A DNA stretch of 64,000 nucleotides. It comes from an uncultured Luminiphilus sp. Lineage in GTDB: Bacteria > Pseudomonadota > Gammaproteobacteria > Pseudomonadales > Halieaceae. This document shows positions 9,597 through 18,102 of the stretch, one piece after another. Each line of letters opens with the position of its first letter. The stretch's first letter is position 1. Position numbers and translations under genes: made by a program. The stretch covers positions 62,001-126,000 of the forward strand of contig CALSUB010000009.1 in NCBI GenBank assembly GCA_943789425.1. Direction: 5' to 3'. Under the pieces are notes generated by a model. The model was not told the DNA's origin. It was given only the letters and a program-made list of their open reading frames with translations, and did not search any database.

Positions 9597-9605
9597 GCTA
9601 GTACC

Positions 9606-10805
9606 TCAGAGCCCAAGCACATGCTTGGCGATGATGCTGCGCTGAATTTCTGCCGTACCGCCATAAATGGTGGTCGCTCGGCTGTTGATGTACTCCGCCA
9701 TAGTGGTCACCGATTCGCTGGCGGCAGCCGTGCTGCCGTTATAAGACGGCGCCAACACCTCGCTTTGCCACGGTATAGCACTCTGACCCGCGGCTTCAAT
9801 GAGCAACTCTGCACAGCGTTGTCCCAGCTCCGTGCCCGACACTTTGACAAGTGACGACAGTGCGCCCGGATTATCTCCAGCGGTCAGGCTACCTTTAATG
9901 CGCAGCTCAGTTTGTTCCAGTGCCATGACATCAATCTGTGTCTCGGCAACGCGGTAGGCGAAAGTGGGGTCAGCGGTCACGCGGCATGTCTCGCTCGACA
10001 TCATGTGTTGCATTTTGCTGAGCTGCTTTTTCAGATCGATCGTAAAGTGCTGCCCACCGCGTTCAAACTCAAGCAGCGATTTGGCTACTGTCCAACCTTG
10101 GTTTTCTTCCCCTAGCAGATTTGCAGTAGGCACGCGCACGTCTTCAAAGAAAACCTGACACTGCTCGACCTCACCGTCGAGGCTGGTGAAGGGTTTTACA
10201 GTAATCCCGGGTGTTGCCATATCGATCAACAAAAAGCTGATGCCGGCTTGGGGTTTGACAGCCTTGTCTGTGCGGACTAAACAAAAAATCCAGTCTGAGT
10301 AATGAGCCATACTGGTCCAGATTTTGGTGCCGTTGACAACGAAATCGTCGCCGTCATGGTCGGCTGTTGTTTTGAGAGAGGCCAGGTCTGAGCCAGATCC
10401 GGGTTCGGAATAGCCCTGACACCAAACGTTTTCGCCCGAAATGATGCCCGGTAAAAAACGTTCTTTTTGGCTTGGGGTGCCAAAATGCATCAGCATGGGT
10501 CCCAACATTTGAATGCCCATCATCACTGGGGTGGGGGCATTGGCCTGCCGACACTCTTCCTGAAAAATATAGCGCTGTTGAATGTCCCAACCTGTTCCGC
10601 CGTATTCTAGAGGCCAATCGGGTGCTCCCCATCCGCGCTGATGGAGAATAGATTGCCACTGGCGACCCGCTTCGAAGTCTGAGAAGACGCTAGTGGTGCG
10701 CTCACCTGCTCGAATTAATTCCGGTGTCAGTGCTTCACTCAAAAAATCTCTCACAGCAACGCGGAAGGCGTCAGAGTCCGTGGGTAAGGGGCTGGAAGCG
10801 TTCAC
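9606..10805 (-). CDS. Acyl-CoA dehydrogenase family protein
   Basis: Flavin-dependent acyl-CoA dehydrogenase, 399 aa from the GTG at 10805, which has AGAGGA upstream; the 28 residues the ORF adds before it are not family-like. Motifs: GWGAPDWPLEYGG, CQGYSEPGSGSDLASLKT (flavin/substrate loop), FVVNGTKIWTS, a helix-G LLEFERGG whose Glu is the likely catalytic base in this type, and a C-terminal YGGTAEIQRSII. It is first in the minus-strand operon with the second ACAD and the SDR. The promoter region upstream carries a shared palindrome (10944-10963). The substrate is unknown. Confidence 0.87.
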   Translation of the reverse strand: MNASSPLPTDSDAFRVAVRDFLSEALTPELIRAGERTTSVFSDFEAGRQWQSILHQRGWGAPDWPLEYGGTGWDIQQRYIFQEECRQANAPTPVMMGIQMLGPMLMHFGTPSQKERFLPGIISGENVWCQGYSEPGSGSDLASLKTTADHDGDDFVVNGTKIWTSMAHYSDWIFCLVRTDKAVKPQAGISFLLIDMATPGITVKPFTSLDGEVEQCQVFFEDVRVPTANLLGEENQGWTVAKSLLEFERGGQHFTIDLKKQLSKMQHMMSSETCRVTADPTFAYRVAETQIDVMALEQTELRIKGSLTAGDNPGALSSLVKVSGTELGQRCAELLIEAAGQSAIPWQSEVLAPSYNGSTAAASESVTTMAEYINSRATTIYGGTAEIQRSIIAKHVLGL

Positions 10806-10943
10806 ATTAGGTCCTCTACTGAAATCAGTTAGATAAGGATACACCTTGGTTGCCGAATTATCCGTGCGCCAGCAATACTGGGTGAGCACCCGAGGGTGTT
10901 TGTCAGCGGCCGATAACTATATAGTAGGCGTTACGGTTAAAAC

Positions 10944-10963
10944 AAACCAGCCTGCTTGTTTAT
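10944..10963. promoter_or_regulatory. Candidate TetR operator, site 1 (divergent ACAD promoters)
   Basis: The core AAACCAGCCTGCTTGTTTAT lies within a wider AAACAA...TTGTTT inverted repeat between two divergent acyl-CoA dehydrogenase genes. It agrees with the best site of the set (19119-19138) at 13 of 20 positions, including the GCTTG half-site. The role is inferred from recurrence in four promoter regions of the island. Confidence 0.5.
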
Positions 10964-11043
10964 CCCCTTTGCTTTTGCGCGTTTGCAATCGCGGATTGAC
11001 CACCACCCAGCGGCAACTTAATCCATTCAGAATGAGGTAGGAC

Positions 11044-12261
11044 ATGCTCAACCCCAGCGAGAAAAGCACTCAGATATTGGCTCAGTTGAAGGCATTTATG
11101 GCTGAGCACATCTACCCTAATGAAGTGCCCTATCGCACTGCTTTGCATCAGGCCGAAGATCGTTTTGCATCGATGCCGCTGATGGATGCGCTAAAGGGCA
11201 AAGCGAAGGCAGCGGGGTTGTGGAATCTCTTCGTACCGCCTGAATTCGCCGAATACAGCGATCACGGCGGCATGAGCTTCTTGGATTACGCCCCGCTGGC
11301 AGAGGAAATGGGGCGGGTGATCTGGTCCCCCGAGGTCTTTAACTGCAACGCACCAGACACGGGCAATATGGAAGTATTCATGAAGTTTGGCACCGAGGCG
11401 CAAAAGCGCGCTTGGTTAGAGCCGCTATTAGCGGGCGATATCCGTTCTTCTTACGCGATGACGGAGCCGCAAGTCGCCTCGAGCGACGCAACCAATATTG
11501 AGTTGCAGATTCGTCGCGACGGTGACGAGTGGGTCCTCAATGGCCACAAGTGGTTCATTACCGGCGCTCCCTACGAGCGCTGCAAAATTTTCATTGTCAT
11601 GGGTAAAAGTGACCCAGACAACGCCAGTCGGCACCTGCAGCAGTCGCAAATTCTGGTGCCGAAAGACACCCCCGGGGTGGATATTGTGCGTCCGCTGACG
11701 ACGCTGGGTTATGACGATGCGCCCATTGGGCACGCAGAGGTCACCTTTACCGATGTGCGGGTGCCCGTCGACAATTTATTGCTCGGGGAGGGCAGAGGGT
11801 TTGATATTGCACAAAGCCGCCTGGCGCCCGGAAGAATGCATCATTGTATGAGGCTGATTGGCGCGGGGCAGCGGTGTCTAGAGCTTGCGTGTCAGCGGGT
11901 CGAGGAGCGAGAGACGTTTGGTAAAAAACTGAGCGAGCACCAATCGATTCGAGAAAATATTGCCCGTAGCTACGCCGAGCTCGAAATGGCACGCCTTCTG
12001 GTGCATAAGACCTGCTGGCACATTGACACCCACGGCGTGAAGCCCTCGATTGAGCTGATTTCAGCCACTAAAATCACCATTCCAAAATTAATTCAGTACC
12101 TGATTGACCGATGCATGCAGATGTATGGAGCGGGTGGTCTCACTGAAGACTGGTGTATGGCGGAGCAGTTCAATTACGCACGCTGGTGCCGTCAGGCAGA
12201 TGGTCCTGATGAGGTGCATGAGATGGCCTTGGGCAAGCGAGTCATAAAACACTACGCGTAA
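11044..12261 (+). CDS. Acyl-CoA dehydrogenase (ACAD10/11-like)
   Basis: A 405-aa flavoprotein of the ACAD superfamily. It resembles the ACAD10/11-like branch: LWNLFVPPEF, NCNAPDTGNMEVF, YAMTEPQVASSDATNI, GHKWFITGA and a C-terminal GAGGLTEDW followed by RQADGPDEVH. That branch often acts on long or branched, sometimes hydroxylated, acyl-CoAs. ATG 11044 has GAGGTAGGA upstream. It is divergent from the other ACAD operon and is followed at 91 bp by an NTF2-like gene on the same strand. The substrate is not determined. Confidence 0.85.
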   Translation: MLNPSEKSTQILAQLKAFMAEHIYPNEVPYRTALHQAEDRFASMPLMDALKGKAKAAGLWNLFVPPEFAEYSDHGGMSFLDYAPLAEEMGRVIWSPEVFNCNAPDTGNMEVFMKFGTEAQKRAWLEPLLAGDIRSSYAMTEPQVASSDATNIELQIRRDGDEWVLNGHKWFITGAPYERCKIFIVMGKSDPDNASRHLQQSQILVPKDTPGVDIVRPLTTLGYDDAPIGHAEVTFTDVRVPVDNLLLGEGRGFDIAQSRLAPGRMHHCMRLIGAGQRCLELACQRVEERETFGKKLSEHQSIRENIARSYAELEMARLLVHKTCWHIDTHGVKPSIELISATKITIPKLIQYLIDRCMQMYGAGGLTEDWCMAEQFNYARWCRQADGPDEVHEMALGKRVIKHYA

Positions 12262-12352
12262 ATGGAGTCAGGGTTGTGCCCTGGCACTTAGCGGCCAGCA
12301 GCAACCGGCGTAGTAGAGCTTTGATAAAAAGTAATAAGGGGAGACCTTAACC

Positions 12353-12760
12353 ATGACAGATGATGAAAAGTTGGCCATTGTCGCCACACTTTACGCGAGC
12401 ACGGGCGCCGGAGATTTTGATACGGCGGAAGGGCTGTTGACCGACGATTTTTTTATTATCGAAGCTGAGGGGCTTCCCATGGCGGGGGAGTATCGGGGTA
12501 AGACAGCGCTTCGAGGCCTTTATGCGCATGTCTTTGGCACCCTAAAGGTGGCCGATTTGGAGCCCGAGGGTATGTCCGTGGGAGGGGATTATGTGGTGAA
12601 TTTAATCTCGTTTCGGTTTGAAAATCCTGATTTAGCGTCCGCTCAGCTGGCAGAGGTTTTCCGGTTCCGCGGCGACAAAGTGTGCGAGATTCGTCCCTAC
12701 TACTTCGATCCTAAGCCGATCGTTGATGCTTGGGCGTATTATAGCAACGCTGCCGACTAG
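12353..12760 (+). CDS. NTF2/SnoaL-like domain protein
   Basis: A 135-aa cytosolic protein with a cone-shaped NTF2-like fold expected from the pattern: N-terminal helix (ATLYASTGAGDFDTAEGLLTD), DDFFIIEA, a GEYRGKTALRGLY helix, then strands ending FRGDKVCEIRPYYFDP. Family members include ketosteroid-isomerase-like and small hydrolase or isomerase enzymes as well as non-catalytic proteins, so the reaction cannot be stated. Start ATG with AGGGGAGA upstream. It follows the ACAD gene and is followed by a hairpin with a TTCG loop. Confidence 0.65.
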   Translation: MTDDEKLAIVATLYASTGAGDFDTAEGLLTDDFFIIEAEGLPMAGEYRGKTALRGLYAHVFGTLKVADLEPEGMSVGGDYVVNLISFRFENPDLASAQLAEVFRFRGDKVCEIRPYYFDPKPIVDAWAYYSNAAD

Positions 12761-12768
12761 CCACAGAC

Positions 12769-12803
12769 AGCACGCGCGCCTTCGGGCTGGCGTGCTATCT
12801 TTT
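12769..12803 (+). terminator. Hairpin terminator after the ACAD/NTF2-like genes
   Basis: AGCACGC pairs with GCGTGCT, and an inner GCC/GGC closes a TTCG tetraloop with two mismatches between them. It is followed by ATCTTTTA. It sits 9 bp after the NTF2-like stop codon and before the convergent Rieske oxygenase. Confidence 0.65.
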
Positions 12804-12932
12804 AGGTGTGGTTTGTGACCTGTGCAGCTTTGTCCCTACTTCGATAGGCTGCTAGCGCTATCCTTCTAGCGCTGTAAAGGAGCAATCACCTCACCCTGAC
12901 ATCCGAGACATCAGGTCAGGGGGAGGTAGACC

Positions 12933-14315
12933 TCAGGCGTTCAAGTACTTGTCAATGGTCTGATGTAAGTGCCGTATCCGACTTTCTTGATAACTCGCGA
13001 GTACCACCTTGCCGGTTGCCGAGTTCTTCATGCCTTTTTGCACCGCCGGCAAATTGGCATCATCTTGGTCGAAGACGGGGCCGAGTGAGCCCAGTGCCTC
13101 GCAAGACGCGAAGGGTTCGTCCGCGGACAACACCGTGCAAGGCGCCGCCAGGGGACGCTCAGTGCCCTCTGGGTGACGCAGCAGGATCATGACCTCAAAA
13201 ATACAGCTGTCGGGATCGTTGCCGTTGGGCAAAAACTTATAAACGATATTGCCGCCGTAGCCTATCCACACCTGAAAGTTGGGAAACAGGCTATACAAAA
13301 TGGCGTCTTGCAGCTCAGCCATCGTCGGATCATCAAACGCTTCACCCGCGGCTTCTTCAAACATTTCCCGATTCATCTTAGCAACGTACTCGCGCGCTGA
13401 TTGATCAGTCGGCATGTCGACATTGGCGTCGCTGTCGGTGGCCATGCGACCGGAGAGCTTCAAAATGTCTCGCGTAATGGTTTCTTCGCTCACCTCGCTC
13501 AGGTGAGGGCTTGCGACCCCCATGGGCGTCGCAGATCGGCTGACATTATCGCCAAAGGTATCGTATTGAGAGTTTGCGTCACCGGTGAAGGTCAGAATTT
13601 GCTTGTGCGTCTCCACGGTGTGCCAGGACTCCATGAATGCTTCGGCCCCAACCTTCCAATTACAGTTCATGACCCGTTGCACGTGTACCGCTTTGAAGTA
13701 TTTCTCTAAGGGGAATCGCTCGAAATGCTGAGGCAATACATCCAAATAGTCTTCGAGGGGCTGGCACTCTAAGTCAAAGTTAATGAAAACGAAGCCTCCC
13801 CAAGTAGCGACTTTGACCTGTGGCAAACTCATATCGCGATCGGCGATGTGTTCAAAGTCCCAGTCGTTGGGGATGCCCTTGAACTGGCCATCGAGGTCCC
13901 AGGTCGCACCATGGAAGGGACAGCGAAACTTATCGACTGAGCCAGATTCATCACGCAAACATCGCCCTCGGTGCCGACAGGAGTTAATAAACCCTTTAAT
14001 CTCGCCTGAGGGCGTTCGCGTGACAATCACGCTGCGGTCGATGACCCAGTAGACAAAGTGATCACCGGACTCGGGGATGTCCTCTTCGCGACAGGCCATT
14101 TGCCACGTCTTAGGCCACAGTTTCTCTTTTTCTTCCTTGAAAAACTCGGGGCTGATATAGCGGTCTACCGATAAGTCTTCATCACCCATGTAAGGGTTGC
14201 TCTTGACTCTCAGGTACTCGGGAACCTCGACGGTCTCTAAGTCCAGCAGATCCTGCCAGGTCGTCCCGACAAAACGACCTCCATCGCCTTGTGTTTTTTG
14301 TTCAGCATGTGCCAT
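12933..14315 (-). CDS. Rieske ring-hydroxylating oxygenase, large (alpha) subunit
   Basis: A 460-aa non-haem iron oxygenase predicted to insert oxygen into a ring or alkyl carbon. The N-terminal Rieske [2Fe-2S] centre is seen as CRHRG followed after about 17 residues by CPFHG. The mononuclear iron site is in EAFMESWHTVETH (H-x4-H). No beta subunit is adjacent. The start ATG has AAGGGGAT upstream. It lies downstream of the DUF35-thiolase pair on the same strand (44 bp gap). Electron donors are not encoded next to it; the only ferredoxin in the island is at 22245. The substrate is unknown. Confidence 0.88.
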   Translation of the reverse strand: MAHAEQKTQGDGGRFVGTTWQDLLDLETVEVPEYLRVKSNPYMGDEDLSVDRYISPEFFKEEKEKLWPKTWQMACREEDIPESGDHFVYWVIDRSVIVTRTPSGEIKGFINSCRHRGRCLRDESGSVDKFRCPFHGATWDLDGQFKGIPNDWDFEHIADRDMSLPQVKVATWGGFVFINFDLECQPLEDYLDVLPQHFERFPLEKYFKAVHVQRVMNCNWKVGAEAFMESWHTVETHKQILTFTGDANSQYDTFGDNVSRSATPMGVASPHLSEVSEETITRDILKLSGRMATDSDANVDMPTDQSAREYVAKMNREMFEEAAGEAFDDPTMAELQDAILYSLFPNFQVWIGYGGNIVYKFLPNGNDPDSCIFEVMILLRHPEGTERPLAAPCTVLSADEPFASCEALGSLGPVFDQDDANLPAVQKGMKNSATGKVVLASYQESRIRHLHQTIDKYLNA

Positions 14316-14359
14316 CGTTTATCCCCTTAAAATTCGTGTTAGAGCAACCCTTGTCTGTT

Positions 14360-15502
14360 TTATCGCGTCAAGATATTAACGCCGCTTATTCCTGGAGCGC
14401 CGTAGACATGGGTATAGCCGACTTGCGGTTCCCCAGCTACCTGTCGCTCACCGGCATCGCCTCTTAATTGCATGCAAATCTCGTGAACTTGGCGGAGACC
14501 TGACGCCCCAACAGGCTCGCCATTTGCCAAACAGCCACCATCTGTATTGACCGGCAGTCTGCCATTAATATCGGTTGCGCCCTCTGCCAACCATTGCTCC
14601 TGCTCCCCGTGAGCACAGAAACCATTCTCAGCCATATGCATGATTTCCGCGCCCACCTCTGTGTCTTGCAGTTGAGCCACATCGATATCGCTGGGACCGA
14701 CGCCAGCCAGTTCAAATGCGGCGGTTGATGCTGTCACTGTGGGTGAGTCCGCGACCTCGGGAGGTTGCGATGGACTGAACACCTCGAAACTACCGTAGTT
14801 TCGCGAGCGGACGACGGCGGTTTTCAAATAGATCGGTTTGGGATGAAAGCGATGGGCAATGTCACTGCGGCAGACAACCAGCGCGCAACCACCCTCAGCG
14901 GGAGAGCAAAACATATATTTATTAAGCGGCTCGCTGACCATCGGCGCGTTATCGATTTCTTCCCAAGAGAGCGCGGTTTTCCGCCAGGCGGTCGGTGTCA
15001 GAGAGCCATTGCGATAGGCTTTCTCAGCAACACGGATCAGCGTTTCGCGGGAGATACCGTGATCATGCATGTAACGCTGAATCTTCATGCCAAAATACTG
15101 GGTGGTCAGCATCAATCCGGTTTCACCATACCAATCGTCTAACCCCCAATCTTTGGGTTTGGGGTTGAAGGCGCCGCGTGCGTGCTTATCAAATCCAACC
15201 ACCAGACCGACGTCGTATTGACCACTTTTAATCGCAGAGTAAGCCGCATTCAGTGAACTGCCCCCCGTCGCACAGCCGTTGGCGACGTTGGTGAATTGCA
15301 AGCCCGTCAGACCAAGTAGGTTGACCAAGCTGTCCGCGTTGCCACCGTCTTGACTCCCACCAAAGGCAAATTGCATGGCTTTGAAGTCGGTACCTGCATC
15401 AGCCAGTGCCGATCTGACGGCTGCCGCGCCTTGTTCTAGGCCTGACATGCTGGCGGTTCTTCCAAAGGGGTGTAATCCAACTCCAACGATTGCTACGTCC
15501 AT
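14360..15502 (-). CDS. Thiolase-fold lipid-transfer protein (SCP-x/Ltp2-like)
   Basis: A 380-aa thiolase-superfamily protein. It keeps a cysteine in NVANGCATGGSS at the thiolase nucleophile position. The C-terminal block is GGCLANGEPVGASG, with Glu where classical thiolases have the GHP histidine, and the end reads HVYGAPGISG. That pattern is typical of lipid-transfer-protein thiolases, including the Ltp2-type retro-aldolases of steroid side-chain degradation. Its start overlaps the stop of a DUF35 gene by one base, the partner required by such aldolases. Either thiolytic or retro-aldol cleavage is possible; the pairing makes the second attractive. Confidence 0.82.
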   Translation of the reverse strand: MDVAIVGVGLHPFGRTASMSGLEQGAAAVRSALADAGTDFKAMQFAFGGSQDGGNADSLVNLLGLTGLQFTNVANGCATGGSSLNAAYSAIKSGQYDVGLVVGFDKHARGAFNPKPKDWGLDDWYGETGLMLTTQYFGMKIQRYMHDHGISRETLIRVAEKAYRNGSLTPTAWRKTALSWEEIDNAPMVSEPLNKYMFCSPAEGGCALVVCRSDIAHRFHPKPIYLKTAVVRSRNYGSFEVFSPSQPPEVADSPTVTASTAAFELAGVGPSDIDVAQLQDTEVGAEIMHMAENGFCAHGEQEQWLAEGATDINGRLPVNTDGGCLANGEPVGASGLRQVHEICMQLRGDAGERQVAGEPQVGYTHVYGAPGISGVNILTR

Positions 15503-15936
15503 CAGTGACTCTCCTTGGCAGCGCAGAATTGAAATGTGAGCAACTCCTCACCGTCTCCGTTTTGCCGCACGGTAATCAGTTCCATCGTCATCGGCATGCC
15601 AATGCGCAATTGTTCTGGTGTGTTCTCGCGTAGCCGACTCTCTACCTTTAGCCCGCAAGCTAACTCAATATAACCCACCCCATAAGGGGTAAAGGTCTCT
15701 GGCGTCTCGTCAGTGTCATAGGGTGCTTTGGGCATGAAGGATTGAATCGTCCAGGTCCATAGTGTCCCCTCGCTTCCTAGATTAGCTGGGACCGTATTTT
15801 GACCGGAGCAGGCGCGGCAGGAACTTTGCGCCGGAAAAGCGTGCTCTCCGCAATCGAGACAGCGGCTGCCGATGAGCCCAGCGGCTGGATCCGGCCAATT
15901 AAACAGCCCTTCGTGGAGTGGTTTGGCTTCAGACAT
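15502..15936 (-). CDS. DUF35 / OB-fold protein with zinc ribbon
   Basis: A 144-aa protein with an N-terminal rubredoxin-like zinc ribbon (CLDC then CRAC, C-x2-C-x10-C-x2-C) and a C-terminal OB-fold expected to bind CoA thioesters. In steroid-degrading bacteria such proteins form complexes with lipid-transfer-protein aldolases (ChsH2-Ltp2 type) and with MaoC-like hydratases. The start is ATG 15936 with GGAG upstream; the ORF track's longer start at 15984 has no support. The stop overlaps the thiolase start by one base, so translation is probably coupled. It is first in the minus-strand operon, facing the divergent tetR gene. Confidence 0.87.
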   Translation of the reverse strand: MSEAKPLHEGLFNWPDPAAGLIGSRCLDCGEHAFPAQSSCRACSGQNTVPANLGSEGTLWTWTIQSFMPKAPYDTDETPETFTPYGVGYIELACGLKVESRLRENTPEQLRIGMPMTMELITVRQNGDGEELLTFQFCAAKESH

Positions 15937-16040
15937 GCGTGCTCCAATGATAATGCGGGCAGTGCCGAACCCCGTTGGCTCCAACGTTGCTATCTCACGG
16001 CCGCTGCTAACGATTCAGTCTAGGATATTGCGAATAAAAA

Positions 16041-16060
16041 AAGCAACCCGGATTGTTTGC
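16041..16060. promoter_or_regulatory. Candidate TetR operator, site 2 (tetR/DUF35 divergent promoter)
   Basis: The core AAGCAACCCGGATTGTTTGC, preceded by an A-run, has the inverted halves AGCAA and TTGCT. It lies in the 173-bp gap between DUF35 and tetR, 50 bp before the tetR start. It agrees with the best site at 12 of 20 positions. Autoregulation by the TetR protein is the natural reading. Confidence 0.5.
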
Positions 16061-16109
16061 TGAAGCGACGCGCCAGTGTGTAAGCTACTCCAGCTTAGAT
16101 GGGGGTTAC

Positions 16110-16826
16110 ATGGATTCACAGAACAGTCGCGGTACAGCGCCGGGCAAAGCGGGTCGTAAGACCACTAAACCTAAGTCTGCTCAGCGTGGCGCGCGGAAAA
16201 CAAGCATGGGTGCAGGATGGCAAGCGGAGAAGAGTGCGCTGACCCGTCAAGCCATATTAGAAGCCGCGGTCCGCTGCTTTGTGCAGCATGGCTATACCAA
16301 TACGACAACAGCGATGATCGCAGAGGAGGGAGATGTCTCCCGGGGTGCCATGATGCATCACTTTTCTTCGCGCGCCGCTGTCATGAGGGCGGTCGTGGGT
16401 TATTTGCATGTACGGCGGCTCAATGAGTATCGACAATTGATGAGTGACATTGACTCACCTGATCAGACGCTCACCCGGGCGGCGATCAGAACCTCGGTTG
16501 AGACGGCTTGGAAGTACGTCAACTTACCCTCCTTTATTGCGTACCAGGAACTCTTGGGTGCGGCCCGCACCGACCCCGAGTTGGCAAGCGCCGTTGACGA
16601 AGTTGAACAAGATTTTGATCGCGAGTTTTTAAAAACAGTGAGGGCCGTATTCCCTCACTGGAAGCAGGTCAAATCCCTAAGAGCCGCCCACGAGTTGGTG
16701 CAATTTGTGATGCAGGGGATGGGGGTCGCCCATCGTTCACCGCAACGCGAACAACGCGCTCGGCGGGTCATTGATACCGTGACCGACCATTTGGAAAAAA
16801 TATATGTGGCGGATACGGCGGATTAG
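16110..16826 (+). CDS. TetR/AcrR family transcriptional regulator
   Basis: A 238-aa repressor-type regulator. After a basic, low-complexity N-terminus of about 35 residues (GRKTTKPKSAQRGARK), the TetR helix-turn-helix is clear: TRQAILEAAVRCFVQHGYT, then DVSRGAMMHHFSSRAAVM. The C-terminal helices form a ligand pocket of unknown specificity. The start is ATG 16110; the TTG at 16053 used by the ORF track lies inside the candidate operator. It is the only transcription factor in the island and is placed centrally, so it is the best candidate to bind the four shared palindromes. The inducer might be a CoA thioester, as for KstR-type regulators; that is inference. Confidence 0.88.
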   Translation: MDSQNSRGTAPGKAGRKTTKPKSAQRGARKTSMGAGWQAEKSALTRQAILEAAVRCFVQHGYTNTTTAMIAEEGDVSRGAMMHHFSSRAAVMRAVVGYLHVRRLNEYRQLMSDIDSPDQTLTRAAIRTSVETAWKYVNLPSFIAYQELLGAARTDPELASAVDEVEQDFDREFLKTVRAVFPHWKQVKSLRAAHELVQFVMQGMGVAHRSPQREQRARRVIDTVTDHLEKIYVADTAD

Positions 16827-16889
16827 CGATCATTAACGGGGTGCGCTGCTTGATAAGGCCAAGAATCAATAAACGCGAAGGGGCGATGT

Positions 16890-17654
16890 ATGGGATTAGT
16901 AGACGGTAAGGTGTGTTTGGTGACGGGCGGCGCTTCCAATCCAGGTTTGGGGCACGCGATCGCGCACAAACTGGCGAGCGAGGGGGCTATCGTTATCGTG
17001 ACGGATGTCGATGGCGACGGCGCTGAGCGCACGGCCGCTGAAATCGTCGCGCAAGGTGGACAGGCGCAAGCCTGGGCACAGGATGTGACCGACGAGGCTC
17101 TGTGGGATCAGACATTAGATCGCATTCGCACTGAACACGGCAAAATCGACGCATTAATTAACAACGCCGGTATTGCAGTACTGAAAACATTGCCGGAACT
17201 CACGTTGGCAGACTACAACCGACAGCTGCTGGTCAATATGACGAGTGTTTTTTTGGGTACGCAAAAAGCGGTGGCATTGATGAGGGAAACGGGCGTGAAA
17301 GGGTCCATTATCAACATGTCCTCAGTCGCTGCGCTGGTGGGGGTCCCCGCTTGCAGCGCTTATGCCGCGGCAAAGGGCGGTGTCATCGGATTCACTAAAA
17401 CGGTCGCGTCCGAGACAGCCGCCGAGGGTATCCGCTGCAACACGATTCATCCCGGGCTCATCGATACCAATATGCAGCGGCAATCGTCCGTGGATAATCC
17501 AGAGGAGTACGTCAAATTAAATGCTGCGGTACCGATGGGATATATGGGGCCGCCACAGACTATTGCCGATGCTGCGCTCTTTTTAGTGTCGGACTTGTCG
17601 ACCTATATGACCGGTGCACAGATGGTCATCGATGGCGGTTTGATCAACCAATAA
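16890..17654 (+). CDS. SDR family oxidoreductase
   Basis: A 254-aa short-chain dehydrogenase. The cofactor loop is TGGASNPGLG, two residues longer than the usual TGxxxGxG, a variant seen in some SDRs. NNAG is present (LINNAGIAV), the catalytic triad shows MSSVAAL and YAAAKG, and the C-terminus has MVIDGGL. The start is ATG 16890 after AAGGGGCGATGT. It lies 64 bp after tetR and 27 bp before a SnoaL-like gene, so the three are probably one transcript. Likely oxidises a hydroxyl of a pathway intermediate; the substrate is unknown. Confidence 0.87.
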   Translation: MGLVDGKVCLVTGGASNPGLGHAIAHKLASEGAIVIVTDVDGDGAERTAAEIVAQGGQAQAWAQDVTDEALWDQTLDRIRTEHGKIDALINNAGIAVLKTLPELTLADYNRQLLVNMTSVFLGTQKAVALMRETGVKGSIINMSSVAALVGVPACSAYAAAKGGVIGFTKTVASETAAEGIRCNTIHPGLIDTNMQRQSSVDNPEEYVKLNAAVPMGYMGPPQTIADAALFLVSDLSTYMTGAQMVIDGGLINQ

Positions 17655-17681
17655 ATTTACCGATACGAGAGGTAGGGCAGT

Positions 17682-18089
17682 ATGAGTGACCAGAACCGCG
17701 AAGATGAGTTGGCTATCCGTTCGTTGTTAGAGCGGTATTGTGAGGGCGTTAATCAACGCGATGCGGCCGTGTGGGGCTCGACTTGGGCTGAAGATGCGGT
17801 CTGGGAGTTACCGCATTTGGGGATGGATGGTTTGAAGGGGCGCGACACCATCGTGGGCGCTTGGCTTGAGGCGATGAAGCTGTTCCCTTTTGTCAATATG
17901 ATGGCGATGCCGGGCATGATCTCGGTCGAACACGATCGCGCAACGATGCGCAGTTATACGGATGAGGTGGCCGTTACCGCAGACGGCTCTGAATTAAGGC
18001 CTCGTGGCCAGTATGACGATGAGCTCGTCAAAGTCGGCGGACACTGGCAGTTCAGTCGCCGTAAGTTTACGGTGCTGCACGGCGAGTGA
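17682..18089 (+). CDS. SnoaL-like (NTF2-fold) protein
   Basis: A 135-aa soluble protein. The N-terminus IRSLLERYCEGVNQRDAAVW, then WAEDAVWELP and GRDTIVGAWLEAM, is the signature of SnoaL_4-type NTF2-fold proteins, which include isomerases, dehydratases and small beta-subunit-like folds of ring-hydroxylating oxygenases. The C-terminal GHWQFSRRKFTVLH is also typical. Function unresolved. It is a second, different NTF2-fold protein in the island (the other at 12353), last in the tetR-SDR-SnoaL transcript, and converges on the next SDR with a 13-bp gap. Confidence 0.7.
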   Translation: MSDQNREDELAIRSLLERYCEGVNQRDAAVWGSTWAEDAVWELPHLGMDGLKGRDTIVGAWLEAMKLFPFVNMMAMPGMISVEHDRATMRSYTDEVAVTADGSELRPRGQYDDELVKVGGHWQFSRRKFTVLHGE

Positions 18090-18102
18090 ATGATGAAGTG
18101 GC

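Noticed and set aside
12890-12922. CCCTGAC...GTCAGGG inverted repeat after the Rieske oxygenase as a terminator
   Set aside because: The loop is long and no T-run follows on the minus strand; left as an unexplained inverted repeat.
14341-14363. AGAGCAACCCTTGTCTGTTTT upstream of the Rieske oxygenase as a fifth operator
   Set aside because: It shares only AGCAACCC with site 2 and has no symmetric second half; it also overlaps the thiolase 3' end.
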